A stretch of 64,000 nucleotides of DNA from Diphasiastrum complanatum (Eukaryota > Streptophyta > Lycopodiopsida > Lycopodiales > Lycopodiaceae), in assembly GCA_029204225.1 (NCBI GenBank), contig CM055095.1, forward strand, positions 65,020,625 through 65,084,624, given 5' to 3'. Positions 34,931 to 45,611 of the stretch are shown piece after piece. The notes below the pieces were generated by a model. It saw only the letters and a program-made list of their open reading frames with translations. It ran no database searches and had not been told where the DNA came from. A program made the translations under genes and the position numbers. Each line of letters begins with the position of its first letter. The stretch's first letter is position 1.

Positions 34931-35583
34931 TGTGAAAAATTGTCAACTAGTAGTATTTTCCTAACTTGAGATTTTGTAGGCCTATGGCCAAATAAAAGTT
35001 AGAGATAGGTTCATACATGTATGTAGAGGCCCAAAGTATGTGTACACTACTTTTGAGGTCACATTAATTAGAGGAGGTCGAGTGTGGAGCTCTTCTATTG
35101 GCTCATAATTTGGTGCATTCCTATTTGACCAAATTTCTAGGTATATGGGTGAATCCTATTGGACCCCAATTTTAGCCTATCATAAGACAAGTGGCCAAGA
35201 GGCACTATGGCTGCTATAAATAGCCATCTCCACGAGTATGTACATATCTCATTTTCATTCTATTGAATGAATGTTATGCTCTTTGAAGATCCATCTTCTT
35301 CTCTCTCACTTTTTTGTTCATATCTTGCATTCTAGCCACTAGAATTGTGATTTCTTTGTTGCTATGGCTTCACACGTGTGAAATGCAGGTTGTAGGCTCT
35401 GAAGTACGGACAGGGACAGCAAGTTTCTGTTTGTGGAAGCTTATGATCAGATCTTGATGTTTAGTTGATGTTTAGTATGCTTAACATCACAATTTCTATC
35501 ATTTTTTCAATCTAGATGTGCATAACTTCCATGGCCAAGATCTTTATGAAACTTTAGCATCTTTTGGATCTGAGTTTTTCACA
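34931..35583 (+). repeat. 5' LTR of element D (653 bp)
   Basis: TGTGAAAAATTGTCAAC ... GAGTTTTTCACA. It appears identical to 40139-40791. It contains a TATA box and the palindrome TTCACACGTGTGAA (35369-35382). Confidence 0.97.
35215..35222 (+). promoter_or_regulatory. TATA box of element D LTR
   Basis: TATAAATA within ctgctataaatagcc, a good match to the plant TATA consensus, about 285 bp into the LTR. The U3/R boundary would lie roughly 30 bp downstream. The same box is at 40423-40430 in the 3' LTR, where it could drive read-out transcription into flanking DNA. Confidence 0.75.
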
Positions 35584-35595
35584 TGGTATCAGAGC
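35584..35595 (+). other. Primer-binding site of element D
   Basis: tggtatcagagc immediately after the LTR. The match to the initiator tRNA-Met type ends here (attagg follows). Confidence 0.9.
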
Positions 35596-36192
35596 ATTAG
35601 GCGGCCAAATGTGCAGGTTTTGCCAGATTTAGAAGAGATTTGTGGGCGAGTTTGCTTTTGTAGCATTCCAATCAAGTTTCTAGCTAAAAATCTTGTTGAT
35701 TTATGTGTAGAAATTGGATCTTTGTGATCAAAACATCATTTGTATGCATTTCAATTGAAGTAGGGCGAATTCCCTCTGTACTTATCAGAATAAGGAGACA
35801 AAATTTGTTTTGGAAAGAGGGAGATGCAAGATCCAACAAGATCCTATTAGTTTTCCATTCTAGCATATAGTTTTTTGATTCAATTTCTTGCTTCTTCATG
35901 TCAAAAACTTCAAAATTGATGTAACCCTCTGATTTTCAGTTTGCTGAATGATTCAAGAGTGTATTTCAATCTTAGGAGTGAGGGAAAAGCAAGTATATTG
36001 AGGTTTGGTCTTGGTTTGATCAAGAAATCATAAAACTAGTGGCTAAAATTGAGGAAAAAGTGAGGAAAAGAGAGAAAAAGTAAGGTTTTAGGTTCCAAAT
36101 CTTTGTGATTTCTTCTTGTGTTTCATTTGTTGATTCAAGAGAGTGCTTAGTGCATTGGAACAGGTCAAAGATCAGAGATCAATCATTGCAAC

Positions 36193-39100
36193 ATGGCTAC
36201 AAATGGAGGCTACATGTTGGAAAGCAATGATAGGCTTACCTCCCTCAACTATTCTACTTGGAAAGTAAGGATGGAGTCTTTGCTTGAGATGAATGAGTTG
36301 ATGGATATTGTTGTAGGTGTGGAGGAGAGACCTTTGGCACCTCAAGAACAATTGAGGTATGACAAGAGGGCAAAGAAAGCCCTTCACATGATCAAGATGA
36401 ATGTGACAAATGAGCTTATCAAAGAGGTTGGTAAGTGCACATCATCTAGTGAAGCTTGGGAAGCCTTGAAGAAGGTTTATGAATCCAAGTCTACTTCTAG
36501 AGTGTTGACTTTAAGAAGGCAAATCTTTTCTTGTATGCAAAAGAAGAGTGAGAGTGGACATGCTTTTGTTTTGAGAGTTAAAGCATTGAATGATGAGTTA
36601 GCATGCATTAATGATGGCATAAATAATGAGGAGCTTGTTCAAGTGATTCTCAATGGCTTGTTGGATGATCATGCTAATCTTGTTCAAAGTTATGCTATCC
36701 AAAAATGTTTACCAAGTGTTGGAGACTTGCAAGAGGTCTTGTTGGCTGAAGAATTCAGGTTGCAAGCAAGAGTGGGAGCATCTTCTACATCTCAAGGAGG
36801 AGAAGAGGAGGCAATGTTCTCTAAAGGCAAGTTCAAGGGCAAAGGTAAAAGCAATTGGTCTAAAGGGCAAGACCAAGGTGAGCACTCTACTTTTGGCAAA
36901 AAGAAGGATAGATCTAAGCTAAAATGTTTCTATTGTGGAGTCAAAGGGCATTTTGCTAGTGATTGTTTCAAGAAAAAGAGGGATCAAGGGGAAAAGCAAA
37001 CCAATCTAACTATTGATGAGGGTGGGGATGAGCTTCTTTCAAATGATGCTTTTGTTATGTCATCTTGCTTGTTGGCTAATCATGGAGACATTGATCCTTG
37101 GTGGATTGATAGTGGAGCCACTTCTCATATGACATATCATAAAGAGTATTTTTCATCTTTAATGGCATTTGATGGTGATAGGAAGGTAATCTATACCGCA
37201 AATGATGGTGAGTGTACAATCAAGGGGATTGGCACAATTCCTATTTCACTTTCTACAAATAGGAATATAGAATTGAAAGATGTTTTGCTCATTCCATCCA
37301 TTACCAAGAACTTACTTAGTGTAAGCCAAATGCTTGACAAAGGATTCAAAGTTGAGTTTGATGGTGATGCTTGCTTGATCAAAAAGGGGTGTAGTATCAT
37401 TGCAAAAGGGAAAAGGCAAGGGAAATTGTTCAAGCTTGATGCATGTGTTGTTGCTAACCAAGTTGGATGCATGGCAAATGAACAAATGTCAATTCAAGAG
37501 GTATGGCATAAAAGGATGGGACATCTCAACTACAAGGCCTTGGAGGAAATAGCCAAAAAGGAGGTAGTAAGGGGACTTCCCAAGTCTCTTACTTGCTTGA
37601 ATCATGTTTGTGAAGAATGTGCTTTGTCTAAATCACATAGATTGCCATATACTAGATCTATATCTAGATCTAAGATGCCTTTTTCTCTCTTGCATTCGGA
37701 TATTCATGGTGTTACTACAATTAGCAATGGAGGTGCTAAGATGTATGTAACTTTCATTGATGATTTTAGTAGATTTTGTTGGGTTTATCTACTAAAGAGC
37801 AAGGATGAGGTGTTTGATGTGTTTGTCAAGTTCAAAGTTGCTATTGAGACTCAATTTACAACCAAAATCAAATGCTTGAGGAGCGACAATGGTGGTGAAT
37901 ACATTTCTAACAAATTCAAAGCCTTTTGCGATGAGCATGGGATCAAGAGGGAGTACACATGTCCAAGAACACCACAACAAAATGGAGTGGCCGAGAGGAA
38001 GAATAGAACCTTGTGTGAGAGTGCAAAGGCAATGAGATTGAATGCTAATCTTCCTAAACCTTTTTGGAGTGATGCTTTGTTGTGTGCAAATTTCCTATGC
38101 AATAGATGGCCAAGTGTTGTATTGGAAGGAAAAACCCCTTTTGAAGCTTTGTTTGGTATGAAGCCTAATGTCAAGTTTCTAAGAACTTTTGGATGCATTT
38201 GCTACTTCAACATTACTCTTGATGATAGAACTAAGGAGGATCCATCTTCAAGAAAGGGCATTTTTGTTGGTTATAGTGAAGTAAGCAAAGCATATAGGAT
38301 TTATGTTCCTTCAATCAAGAAAGTGTTCACAAGTAGGGATGTCATTTTTGATGAAAATAACATTCCAAAAGTTGTTTCAAGTGATGATGGTGTTGTTGCA
38401 ACTAATGTGCTTGATGACAATGGAGTTGATGACACATTGGATGTGGATGTTGAAGAAGCCTCTTCAAGTCAAATTCCAAGGAGAACTCCAAGGCATAAAG
38501 TGAAACCCTCAAGGCTCACTTATGATGGCAAAGGTAAGCAAGTGGTGGATGGATCCAACTATGCTTTCCTAACTTCTTTTGATGTACCTTCATGTGTAGA
38601 TGAAGCAAGGCAAAAAGAGGAATGGATCCAAGCAATGGATCTTGAGTTTGAAGCACTTATGAAGAACAACACATGGAGATTGGTGGAGCTTCCAAAGGGC
38701 AAAAGTGCAATTGGATGCAAATGGATCTTCAAGGTAAAGACAAATCAAGATGGATCTATCAACAAGTTGAAGGCAAGGTTGGTGGCTAAAGGTTATGCTC
38801 AAGAGCATGGCATTGACTATGAGGAAACCTTTGCACCCGTGGCAAAGATGGTGAGCATAAGAGTAATCATTTCCCTTGCAACTCTTTATGGATGGGATCT
38901 TTGGCAATTAGACATTTCTAATGCTTTCTTGAATGGTGATCTTGAAGAGGAAGTCTACATGGAGCAACCCGAGAGCTATGTTTCTCATAGCAAGCCTAAT
39001 CATGTGTGTTTTCTACAAAAAAGTTTGTATGGTCTTAAGCAAGCACCAAGGAGTTGGTATGCTAGGCTTAACTCTTTTCTACTTTCTCAAAACTTCACTA

Positions 39101-40143
39101 TGAGTGAGTATGATCATTCACTTTACTTTAGAATTAGTGCTAATGATGTTACAATCCTTCTAATTTATGTGGATGACATTATTTTAAGTGGAGGGAACAA
39201 GGAAGATATAGAAGATATCAAGAAAGCACTAAAAAAGGAATTTGAAGTGCATGATCTTGGTCTTTTGAGCTATATCTTAGGGATAGAAGTAATTAGAACT
39301 TCTCAAATCACTTTTATTTCACAAGAGAAGTATGCTATTTCTATTCTCAATAGATTTCATATGGTAGATGCAAATCCTATTGATACACCTATGGAATCAC
39401 ATGTAAAGCTAACTATAAGAGGTAATGAAAGATCCTTCGAGGACATTACTCTCTATAGGAAGCTAATAGGTTCTCTTATATATCTAACCATCACAAGACC
39501 TGATTTATCTTATTGTGTTGGTAGATTAAGCCAATTCATGCAAGATCCTAGCATAGAACATTGGAAACTAGGAAAGAGGATCTTGAGATACATCTCGGGA
39601 ACAAAAGATTTTGGCATTGTTTATAGAGGCTCATCACCTAACTTATTTGGTTTTTCAGATTCAGATTTTGCAGGAGACCTTATGGATAGAAAATCCATAA
39701 ATGCACATGCTATTTTCATAGGTGATGGAGCTATCTCATGGATGTCGAAGAAACAAGCAACTATATCACTTTCTTCTAGTGAGGCCGAGTACAAAGCTTT
39801 GACATCATGCACAAAGGAGATGGTGTGGATCAAGAGGATGATTATGGAGCTTCATTTGCTGGATTTTTCAGAGAGTCCAATCATCTTTTGTGACAACCTT
39901 TCAGCCCAAAGTCTAGCAAGCAATCCGGTTTTCCATGCAAGGAGCAAACATATCGAGGTGGCTTATCATTTTGTGAGAGAACAAGTGTTGGCAAAAGAGA
40001 TCAAGATTGAACATGTCCCATCAAAGGAATGTGTGGCTGATATCTTTACCAAAGCATTGGGAAAGGACTTATTTTTTAAGCATAGAACAAGTCTTGGTGT
40101 ACTTTCTAAATCTATGCTAAAACTAGTTGAAGAGGGAGTGTGA
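36193..40143 (+). CDS. gag-pol: Gag-Pol polyprotein of element D
   Basis: A single 1316-residue ORF with all copia domains in order. Gag starts MATNGGYMLESNDRL, with zinc knuckle CFYCGVKGHFASDC near residues 244-257. Protease WWIDSGATSHMT has catalytic Asp near 306. The integrase zinc region HKRMGHLNYKAL begins near 438, and the core includes SDIHG, SDNGGEY near 563 and NGVAERKNR near 597. RT has [22 protein letters not shown] near 860 and YVDDIILSG near 992. RNase H has SDSDFAGD near 1155 and SSSEAEYKAL near 1193. No frameshift or stop is present. The start is the first ATG after the leader and aligns with gag starts of the related elements. The stop codon TGA (40141-40143) uses bases 3-5 of the 3' LTR. 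Unlike A and B there is no stop between gag and protease. Confidence 0.97.
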   Translation: MATNGGYMLESNDRLTSLNYSTWKVRMESLLEMNELMDIVVGVEERPLAPQEQLRYDKRAKKALHMIKMNVTNELIKEVGKCTSSSEAWEALKKVYESKSTSRVLTLRRQIFSCMQKKSESGHAFVLRVKALNDELACINDGINNEELVQVILNGLLDDHANLVQSYAIQKCLPSVGDLQEVLLAEEFRLQARVGASSTSQGGEEEAMFSKGKFKGKGKSNWSKGQDQGEHSTFGKKKDRSKLKCFYCGVKGHFASDCFKKKRDQGEKQTNLTIDEGGDELLSNDAFVMSSCLLANHGDIDPWWIDSGATSHMTYHKEYFSSLMAFDGDRKVIYTANDGECTIKGIGTIPISLSTNRNIELKDVLLIPSITKNLLSVSQMLDKGFKVEFDGDACLIKKGCSIIAKGKRQGKLFKLDACVVANQVGCMANEQMSIQEVWHKRMGHLNYKALEEIAKKEVVRGLPKSLTCLNHVCEECALSKSHRLPYTRSISRSKMPFSLLHSDIHGVTTISNGGAKMYVTFIDDFSRFCWVYLLKSKDEVFDVFVKFKVAIETQFTTKIKCLRSDNGGEYISNKFKAFCDEHGIKREYTCPRTPQQNGVAERKNRTLCESAKAMRLNANLPKPFWSDALLCANFLCNRWPSVVLEGKTPFEALFGMKPNVKFLRTFGCICYFNITLDDRTKEDPSSRKGIFVGYSEVSKAYRIYVPSIKKVFTSRDVIFDENNIPKVVSSDDGVVATNVLDDNGVDDTLDVDVEEASSSQIPRRTPRHKVKPSRLTYDGKGKQVVDGSNYAFLTSFDVPSCVDEARQKEEWIQAMDLEFEALMKNNTWRLVELPKGKSAIGCKWIFKVKTNQDGSINKLKARLVAKGYAQEHGIDYEETFAPVAKMVSIRVIISLATLYGWDLWQLDISNAFLNGDLEEEVYMEQPESYVSHSKPNHVCFLQKSLYGLKQAPRSWYARLNSFLLSQNFTMSEYDHSLYFRISANDVTILLIYVDDIILSGGNKEDIEDIKKALKKEFEVHDLGLLSYILGIEVIRTSQITFISQEKYAISILNRFHMVDANPIDTPMESHVKLTIRGNERSFEDITLYRKLIGSLIYLTITRPDLSYCVGRLSQFMQDPSIEHWKLGKRILRYISGTKDFGIVYRGSSPNLFGFSDSDFAGDLMDRKSINAHAIFIGDGAISWMSKKQATISLSSSEAEYKALTSCTKEMVWIKRMIMELHLLDFSESPIIFCDNLSAQSLASNPVFHARSKHIEVAYHFVREQVLAKEIKIEHVPSKECVADIFTKALGKDLFFKHRTSLGVLSKSMLKLVEEGV
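40129..40138 (+). other. Polypurine tract of element D
   Basis: gaagagggag directly precedes the 3' LTR and overlaps the last codons of gag-pol. Confidence 0.9.
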
Positions 40144-40791
40144 AAAATTGTCAACTAGTAGTATTTTCCTAACTTGAGATTTTGTAGGCCTATGGCCAAA
40201 TAAAAGTTAGAGATAGGTTCATACATGTATGTAGAGGCCCAAAGTATGTGTACACTACTTTTGAGGTCACATTAATTAGAGGAGGTCGAGTGTGGAGCTC
40301 TTCTATTGGCTCATAATTTGGTGCATTCCTATTTGACCAAATTTCTAGGTATATGGGTGAATCCTATTGGACCCCAATTTTAGCCTATCATAAGACAAGT
40401 GGCCAAGAGGCACTATGGCTGCTATAAATAGCCATCTCCACGAGTATGTACATATCTCATTTTCATTCTATTGAATGAATGTTATGCTCTTTGAAGATCC
40501 ATCTTCTTCTCTCTCACTTTTTTGTTCATATCTTGCATTCTAGCCACTAGAATTGTGATTTCTTTGTTGCTATGGCTTCACACGTGTGAAATGCAGGTTG
40601 TAGGCTCTGAAGTACGGACAGGGACAGCAAGTTTCTGTTTGTGGAAGCTTATGATCAGATCTTGATGTTTAGTTGATGTTTAGTATGCTTAACATCACAA
40701 TTTCTATCATTTTTTCAATCTAGATGTGCATAACTTCCATGGCCAAGATCTTTATGAAACTTTAGCATCTTTTGGATCTGAGTTTTTCACA
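40139..40791 (+). repeat. 3' LTR of element D (653 bp)
   Basis: Same sequence and length as the 5' LTR by inspection. It is followed by the ATCTA target duplication. Confidence 0.97.
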
Positions 40792-41967
40792 ATCTACATA
40801 CAAAACAAGAATAATGATCATGCCATCATGAAAACTTATATACAATGATGGATCATAGGCACTCATTACAAAATTGATGGAAATGAGAAAAAAGTTTAGC
40901 CTAGAGTACCATGCTCTAGGTGCTTGCTTGAGCCCATAAAGGCTCTTCTTCAAAAAACACACCTTTCCTTCATGCTTTGCCTTGATGAAGCAATCGGGTT
41001 GCCTCATGTAGATCTCTTCCTCCAAATAACCATTGAGGAATGCATTTGTGAAGTCAAGTTGGAATAGCTCCCAATTGAAGGTTGTAACAAGACTAATGAT
41101 CAACCTGATAGTAACAAGCTTAGCCACAAGAGCAAAAGTCTCATCATAGTCAATGTCTTTGGTTTGTAAAAAACCTTTGGCAACAAGCCTAGCTTTATGC
41201 TTGCTTATTGATCCATCTTGATTATACTTCAATCTAAACACCCACTTGCAATCAAGAGGTTTCTTCCCTTGAGGAAAATCTACAAGATCCCAAGTATGAT
41301 TCTCAATAAGAGCATCATACTCTACTTGCATAGCATCCATTCAACTTTTAGACTTACAAGCATCTTCATAGCATGTTGGCTCATCTAACATTGAAGAAAG
41401 AAAGGTGTAATATGTGAAAGATGATGAGCCTTCCCTTTGATCACCTTGACCATCATAGGTGAGCCTCAATGGCTCGGATCTTGCCCTTGTAGATCTTCTT
41501 GGAGTTCTTGCATCTTGAGGTGGATCCTCAAGTTCTTCTTCACTTGGAAGCTCCTCCTCCATCCTAGCATGATCCTTGGCATCAAGATGATTAGTAGAAT
41601 TATCATCCAAATCACAAGCATGTCCTTCATAAAAAATAACATCCCTACTCACTATCACCTTGCTAGTGATGGGATTGAAGACTCTATAACCTTTGCTATT
41701 CTCACCATATCCCACAAAGATGCCTTTGATGGATGTTGCATCATCCTTCCTTCTCTTATCCAAGGATTGGTGTACATAGCAAGTGGATCCAAAAACTTTG
41801 AGATCTTTGAGATTGGGCTTCTCTCCAAATAGAGCTTCAAATGGTGTGATTCCTCCAATGGCTTGGTTTGGCAATCTATTGCACAAATAGTTAGCACAAG
41901 TTATTGCTTCACCCCAAAATGGTTTGGATAGAGAAGCATCTAGACTTAAGGCCTTAGCACACTCACA
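40792..41967 (-). pseudogene. Integrase C-terminal half and RT N-terminal part of element C
   Basis: On the minus strand the reading starts at the inferred inversion breakpoint in integrase and continues through LCNRLPNQAIGGITPFEALF and VFGSTCYVH to VSRDVIFYEGH. C keeps Glu where B has its TAA. A TGA at the KSKS/MDAMQ junction (about 41338-41340) replaces Trp. RT then runs LDCKWVFRLKYNQDGSIS, LVAKGFLQTKDIDYDETFA and KSLYGLKQAPRAWYSR to the catalytic LYVD, where element D interrupts it. Confidence 0.92.
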
Positions 41968-43890
41968 TGTGTACAGACTCTACGATCCATGAAGAAGGTT
42001 GTTTCGAACAGAGATATGAAGTTCGATGAGTCCACATTCTCTAGACTGAAAGACGAAAGAGACCATGAGATCTTCACATTGCTGCCTATTCAAGAGGGAG
42101 AACGAGGACAAACATTAAATCAGAATGCAGAGCCCCAGACTCCAAAGCAGCAGGAAGTAGAGGATCGACCCCACGAGCAAGAAACGTTTGAGCAGTGACG
42201 AAACGAACCTCAAAGGTGAATGAGACAAAGAAGACCTCCAGACCGCTACTCTGACAATCTTCAATGGAGCGAAGACACACAGTTTGAGTATTGCAGCTTC
42301 ACAGAAGAGCCATCAACATACCAAGAAGCTATCCAGAGTCCGAAGGGAGAATTTTGGAAGCAGACAATGTCAGAGGAGATCGAGTCGATGAGGCAAAACG
42401 AGGCATGGACATTAGAGCCACTACCAAAGAACAGAAAAGTATTTGACTGCAAGTGAGTGTACAAGAAAATGCTGAGATCAGATGGCACTATTGGCTGCTA
42501 AAAGCAAGGCTTGTCGCAAAGGGCTACACACAGAGATATGGTGTTGACTATTTTGACACATATTCGTCCATTATCAAGATGACAAGCATAAGGCTACTCC
42601 TTGCATACGCCACACAGTACAATCTGGAAATTCACCAGATTGATGTGAAAACAGCTTTCTCCATGGAGATCTAGAGGAAGAAATTTTCATGAAGCAACCT
42701 GAAGGCTATGAAGACCCTGACAACAGACAACATGTCTGTCAATTGCAGAGATGCATCTATGGTCTAAAACAGGCATCACGAGCCTGGTACTAAAAGCTTG
42801 ATGGGCTTTTGAAGTTTCTAGAGTTCAATCCTACTCAACCAGACTGCAATGTCTACATTAAAAGAGTAGGAAAGGATTTTGTGATACTGACCATTTTAGT
42901 GGATGATTCACTGATGATAGGAAATTCCTTGATGCTGATCAAAGACACGAAGAGTCAAATTTCTGAAAGCTACGAAATTACAGATCTTGGAGAAGCAACA
43001 AAATGCCTAGGGTTGGAGATCAGAAGAGATCAAACAAATGACAAAATGCACTTGAGTTAGTTAGAATATGCCAGAAAAGTGCTGAAGTAGTACCACATGA
43101 TGGACTGCAAAGAGAAAGCCACACAAATGATAGTTGGAGCCAAGCTCACGAAACAGGATTGCCCCAAAACAGAAGAGGAAGAACATAAGATGATAGGTAT
43201 AGCCTACCAGTATTTAATTGGGAGTCTGATATACTTAACAATTTGTACCAGACCAGATTTGGCCTTCTCTGTTTACACTTTGAGCCAATTATGTTCCAAT
43301 CCTGGTCTAGCACATTGGCAAATGGCCAAACGAATCCTACAATATCTGAAGGGTACCCAGAATATTGGTTTAACTTATAGAGCTAGAAACAAAGAGAAAG
43401 AATTTGAGCTGCATCACTACAGTGATGCAAGCTGGGCGAGCTGCAAAGATGACAACAAGTCCATTACTGGAGGATGTACAATAGCGTGCGGAGCTGCAAT
43501 AAACTAGATATGCAAAAAACAATTCTTGGTAGCTCAATCCTCTTGCGAAGCTGAGTATGTCGCAGTCTCGAAAGTGGCGAATGAGGTAGTGTGGCTACAA
43601 ATGATGTTGGAGGCAATCAGGATACCACAAGAGGGACCAAGCACGATGATGATGGACTCGCAGAGTGCCATCTATCTGTCCCAGGATCCTGTCTTCCATT
43701 CAAAAATGAAGTACATTCCTCTGAAGTACCATCACATTTGAGATTTGACCTCGAAAGGAGAGCTCCAAATCTAGTTCATAAAATCAAAAAGTATGATTGC
43801 AGATCTCCTCACGAAACCACTCGAGAAGCCACTCTTTGCCAAGAAAAGAAAGGCAATTGGATTAGAAGAACAAAGCTACAAGGTTCAAGA
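41968..43890 (+). pseudogene. Integrase C-terminus, RT and RNase H of element E
   Basis: Begins with VYRLYDP and, after a small frame change, KKVVSNRDMKFDES, the end of integrase. RT has FWKQTMSEEIESMRQNEAW near 42350, [19 protein letters not shown] near 42500, the catalytic motif as LVDD near 42899, and TDLGEATKCLGLEI. RNase H is represented by YSDASWASCKDDNKS near 43420, SSCEAEYVAVSK near 43540 and ADLLTKPLEKPLF near 43795. At least six in-frame stops and several frameshifts break it. Integrase zinc region and core are missing from both parts of E. This copia lineage differs from A-D. Confidence 0.87.
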
Positions 43891-43895
43891 GGGAG

Positions 43896-44696
43896 TGTTA
43901 GAATTGGTGAACTCCTGCAACTTTGTCGTGGCACGAACAAAACACGAAGGTCGAACGAGAACAATTCGCGACAGTCAACATGTCTTTGACTCGAAGCATG
44001 AACGATTCGCAAATCATTCACGAATCGTGAATACACCTCCAAGACTGCAAACCGCAAAAGGGGTTGCAAAACAAAAACTACGAAAAAAAACAAAAAGAAC
44101 GAAAGCAAACGAGAGATTACGAAACAAACGAAGAGAAATCTTTCGCGCTGCCAACTGGCAGCTCAACGGGCTTCATGCCCAGCTGAAGCGAATAGCAATG
44201 ACGGAGACTAACTAACTAGTTGATTAGCGTTAACTAGTCTTGTGATTCTACATTTCACTATCTTGTAAACTCCACATAATGGAGGTATAAACGATCCTCT
44301 CTGGATCATAACTAAGTGATGAGAATTTGACAGAGATCTGTAAGAAACAAAGAGAGACGTAGCGAATAGAGTAAGAAAGTGAAGATATCATAGCTGTGCA
44401 TGAAAGTCTGCCAACAAGTAGGACTCAGCAAAATAGCAGAGAGTCAATCCGCCAACGAGCGAGACACTAATGATCTCGCTCTAAAACCAAAATGATAATA
44501 TAGTCATTCTATTTTCGTGTATCTCTTTGTCTTGTGTTGTGTGTCTTGATTGCTAGAATAGAATGTGTCCCATGATACATAGTCGCGTGTCTGGGATCCT
44601 GTAAGAGCCTTCGCACGAAAAGAAAATCCAAAGACATGAAATTGTTCGCGAATAAAAAGGAGAAGACGAACACGAAACAGTCTCGCTTCTGCGACA
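43896..44696 (+). repeat. 3' LTR of element E (801 bp)
   Basis: TGTTAGAATTGGTGAACTCC ... TCTGCGACA. It aligns with the reverse complement of 3368-4142. It is rich in cgaa/acgaa words. Confidence 0.9.
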
Positions 44697-44701
44697 GCTA
44701 C

Positions 44702-45213
44702 ATTGTCTTGCAATATCTTATTGTTGGAGTTGTACTAGCATTCTTGGATGGTTTTGCTGATATAAATGAAACTATTGGAGGTTAATTATGTCACTCATTC
44801 ATGGCCAATTCATCAAGCGTTGATGATATCTTGTGGCAAGATAGCAATGGAGGCTGATTCATGGACTTTTATGGTGGAGACATATCAAGAAAGGATAAAG
44901 TTGGAGGAGACAAGCAAGCAAATGGTCATCATTGTTTGGTTGTTGTAATTTTCCAGAGATTTTAAAATTTTAAGCATGGAGGAATCATTTCATTTACATT
45001 CTATTTGATTCTTCATGTTCTGGTTACATCTTGATGTGTAAAATTGATGTAAGAAATAGTGAGACATCTAAAGTGGACACTATTCTCTATATCAATTATG
45101 GAAACTACTTTAGAACATTAGAAAGGAGTTCTATACTTAGGATGGAGATCATTCTAAAGTTAGATCAAAGTTCTATGGTTAAAACTATGCCAAAACTAGT
45201 TGAAGAGAGGGAG
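44702..45213 (+). pseudogene. 3' end of copia-like element G1
   Basis: The segment 44940-45213 is similar to the reverse complement of 53219-53490: gcatggaggaatcattt..., then a reading with VRNSETSKVDT and MEIILKLDQSS, then KLVEE. It ends in the purine tract gaagagagggag (45202-45213) directly before a TGTG LTR start. The KLVEE-type end resembles the C-terminus of element D. The part 44702-44940 has no recognisable domain. Confidence 0.55.
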
Positions 45214-45529
45214 TGTGGAGATTTCAACTAGTTTAGTCAAGTTTAGTCATATTTTGGTTAATTGTCAATATTAGGCCAAAATACATTTTAGACTTAGAGA
45301 TAAACTTTATGAAAGTTATTTTAGTCAAAGTTCATTTAAATAAACACTTTTGAAAAGTGTGAAAAAGTTCTCAGGTCGAATTTGGACACATTCAAATTTG
45401 AATGTAAGATGCATTGAATCTAGTCATATTGATGATAGGGTTTTTGAACTAGAGGAGTTTTGGAGGGAAACGAAACTCATTAATGAGACATGAATCTGCT
45501 TTATATAGTGTAAATTCATGGTAGAACAG

Positions 45530-45611
<82 letters not shown>

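Larger units (their letters stand above)
34931..40791 (+). mobile_element. Intact Ty1/copia element D (5861 bp)
   Basis: Complete element: two 653-bp LTRs with no difference that I can see, primer site, one uninterrupted gag-pol ORF, purine tract, and perfect 5-bp target duplication ATCTA (34926-34930 and 40792-40796). It inserted in the RT catalytic codons of element C, in the opposite orientation. LTR identity and the intact ORF indicate a very recent insertion. This is the only element here that could be autonomous. Confidence 0.97.
33266..41967 (-). mobile_element. Ty1/copia element C, 3' half (other half is A), split by D
   Basis: On the minus strand: integrase from just after the ERRNRS motif (41967 = B position 25972), RT, RNase H and a complete 691-bp LTR (33956 to 33266). 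Element D (34931-40791) sits inside it with ATCTA on both sides. C contains exactly the part of the B-family element that A lacks, in opposite orientation. The 5 bp outside its LTR on plus are aagca (33261-33265). If A and C are one insertion, tgctt should precede the start of A's LTR upstream of this window. Confidence 0.92.
41968..44696 (+). mobile_element. Ty1/copia element E, 3' part
   Basis: Starts abruptly at the end of element C with integrase C-terminal coding, continues through RT and RNase H, a purine tract (caagagggag, 43886-43895) and an 801-bp LTR. It is flanked by gctac (44697-44701). The 5' LTR of the same insertion is at 3368-4142 in opposite orientation. Confidence 0.88.

Noticed and set aside
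33266-41967. C as an independent truncated insertion
   Set aside because: Its breakpoint coincides with that of A to within about 3 bp on the B map, and the same junction breaks element E, whose LTR flanks match after inversion.
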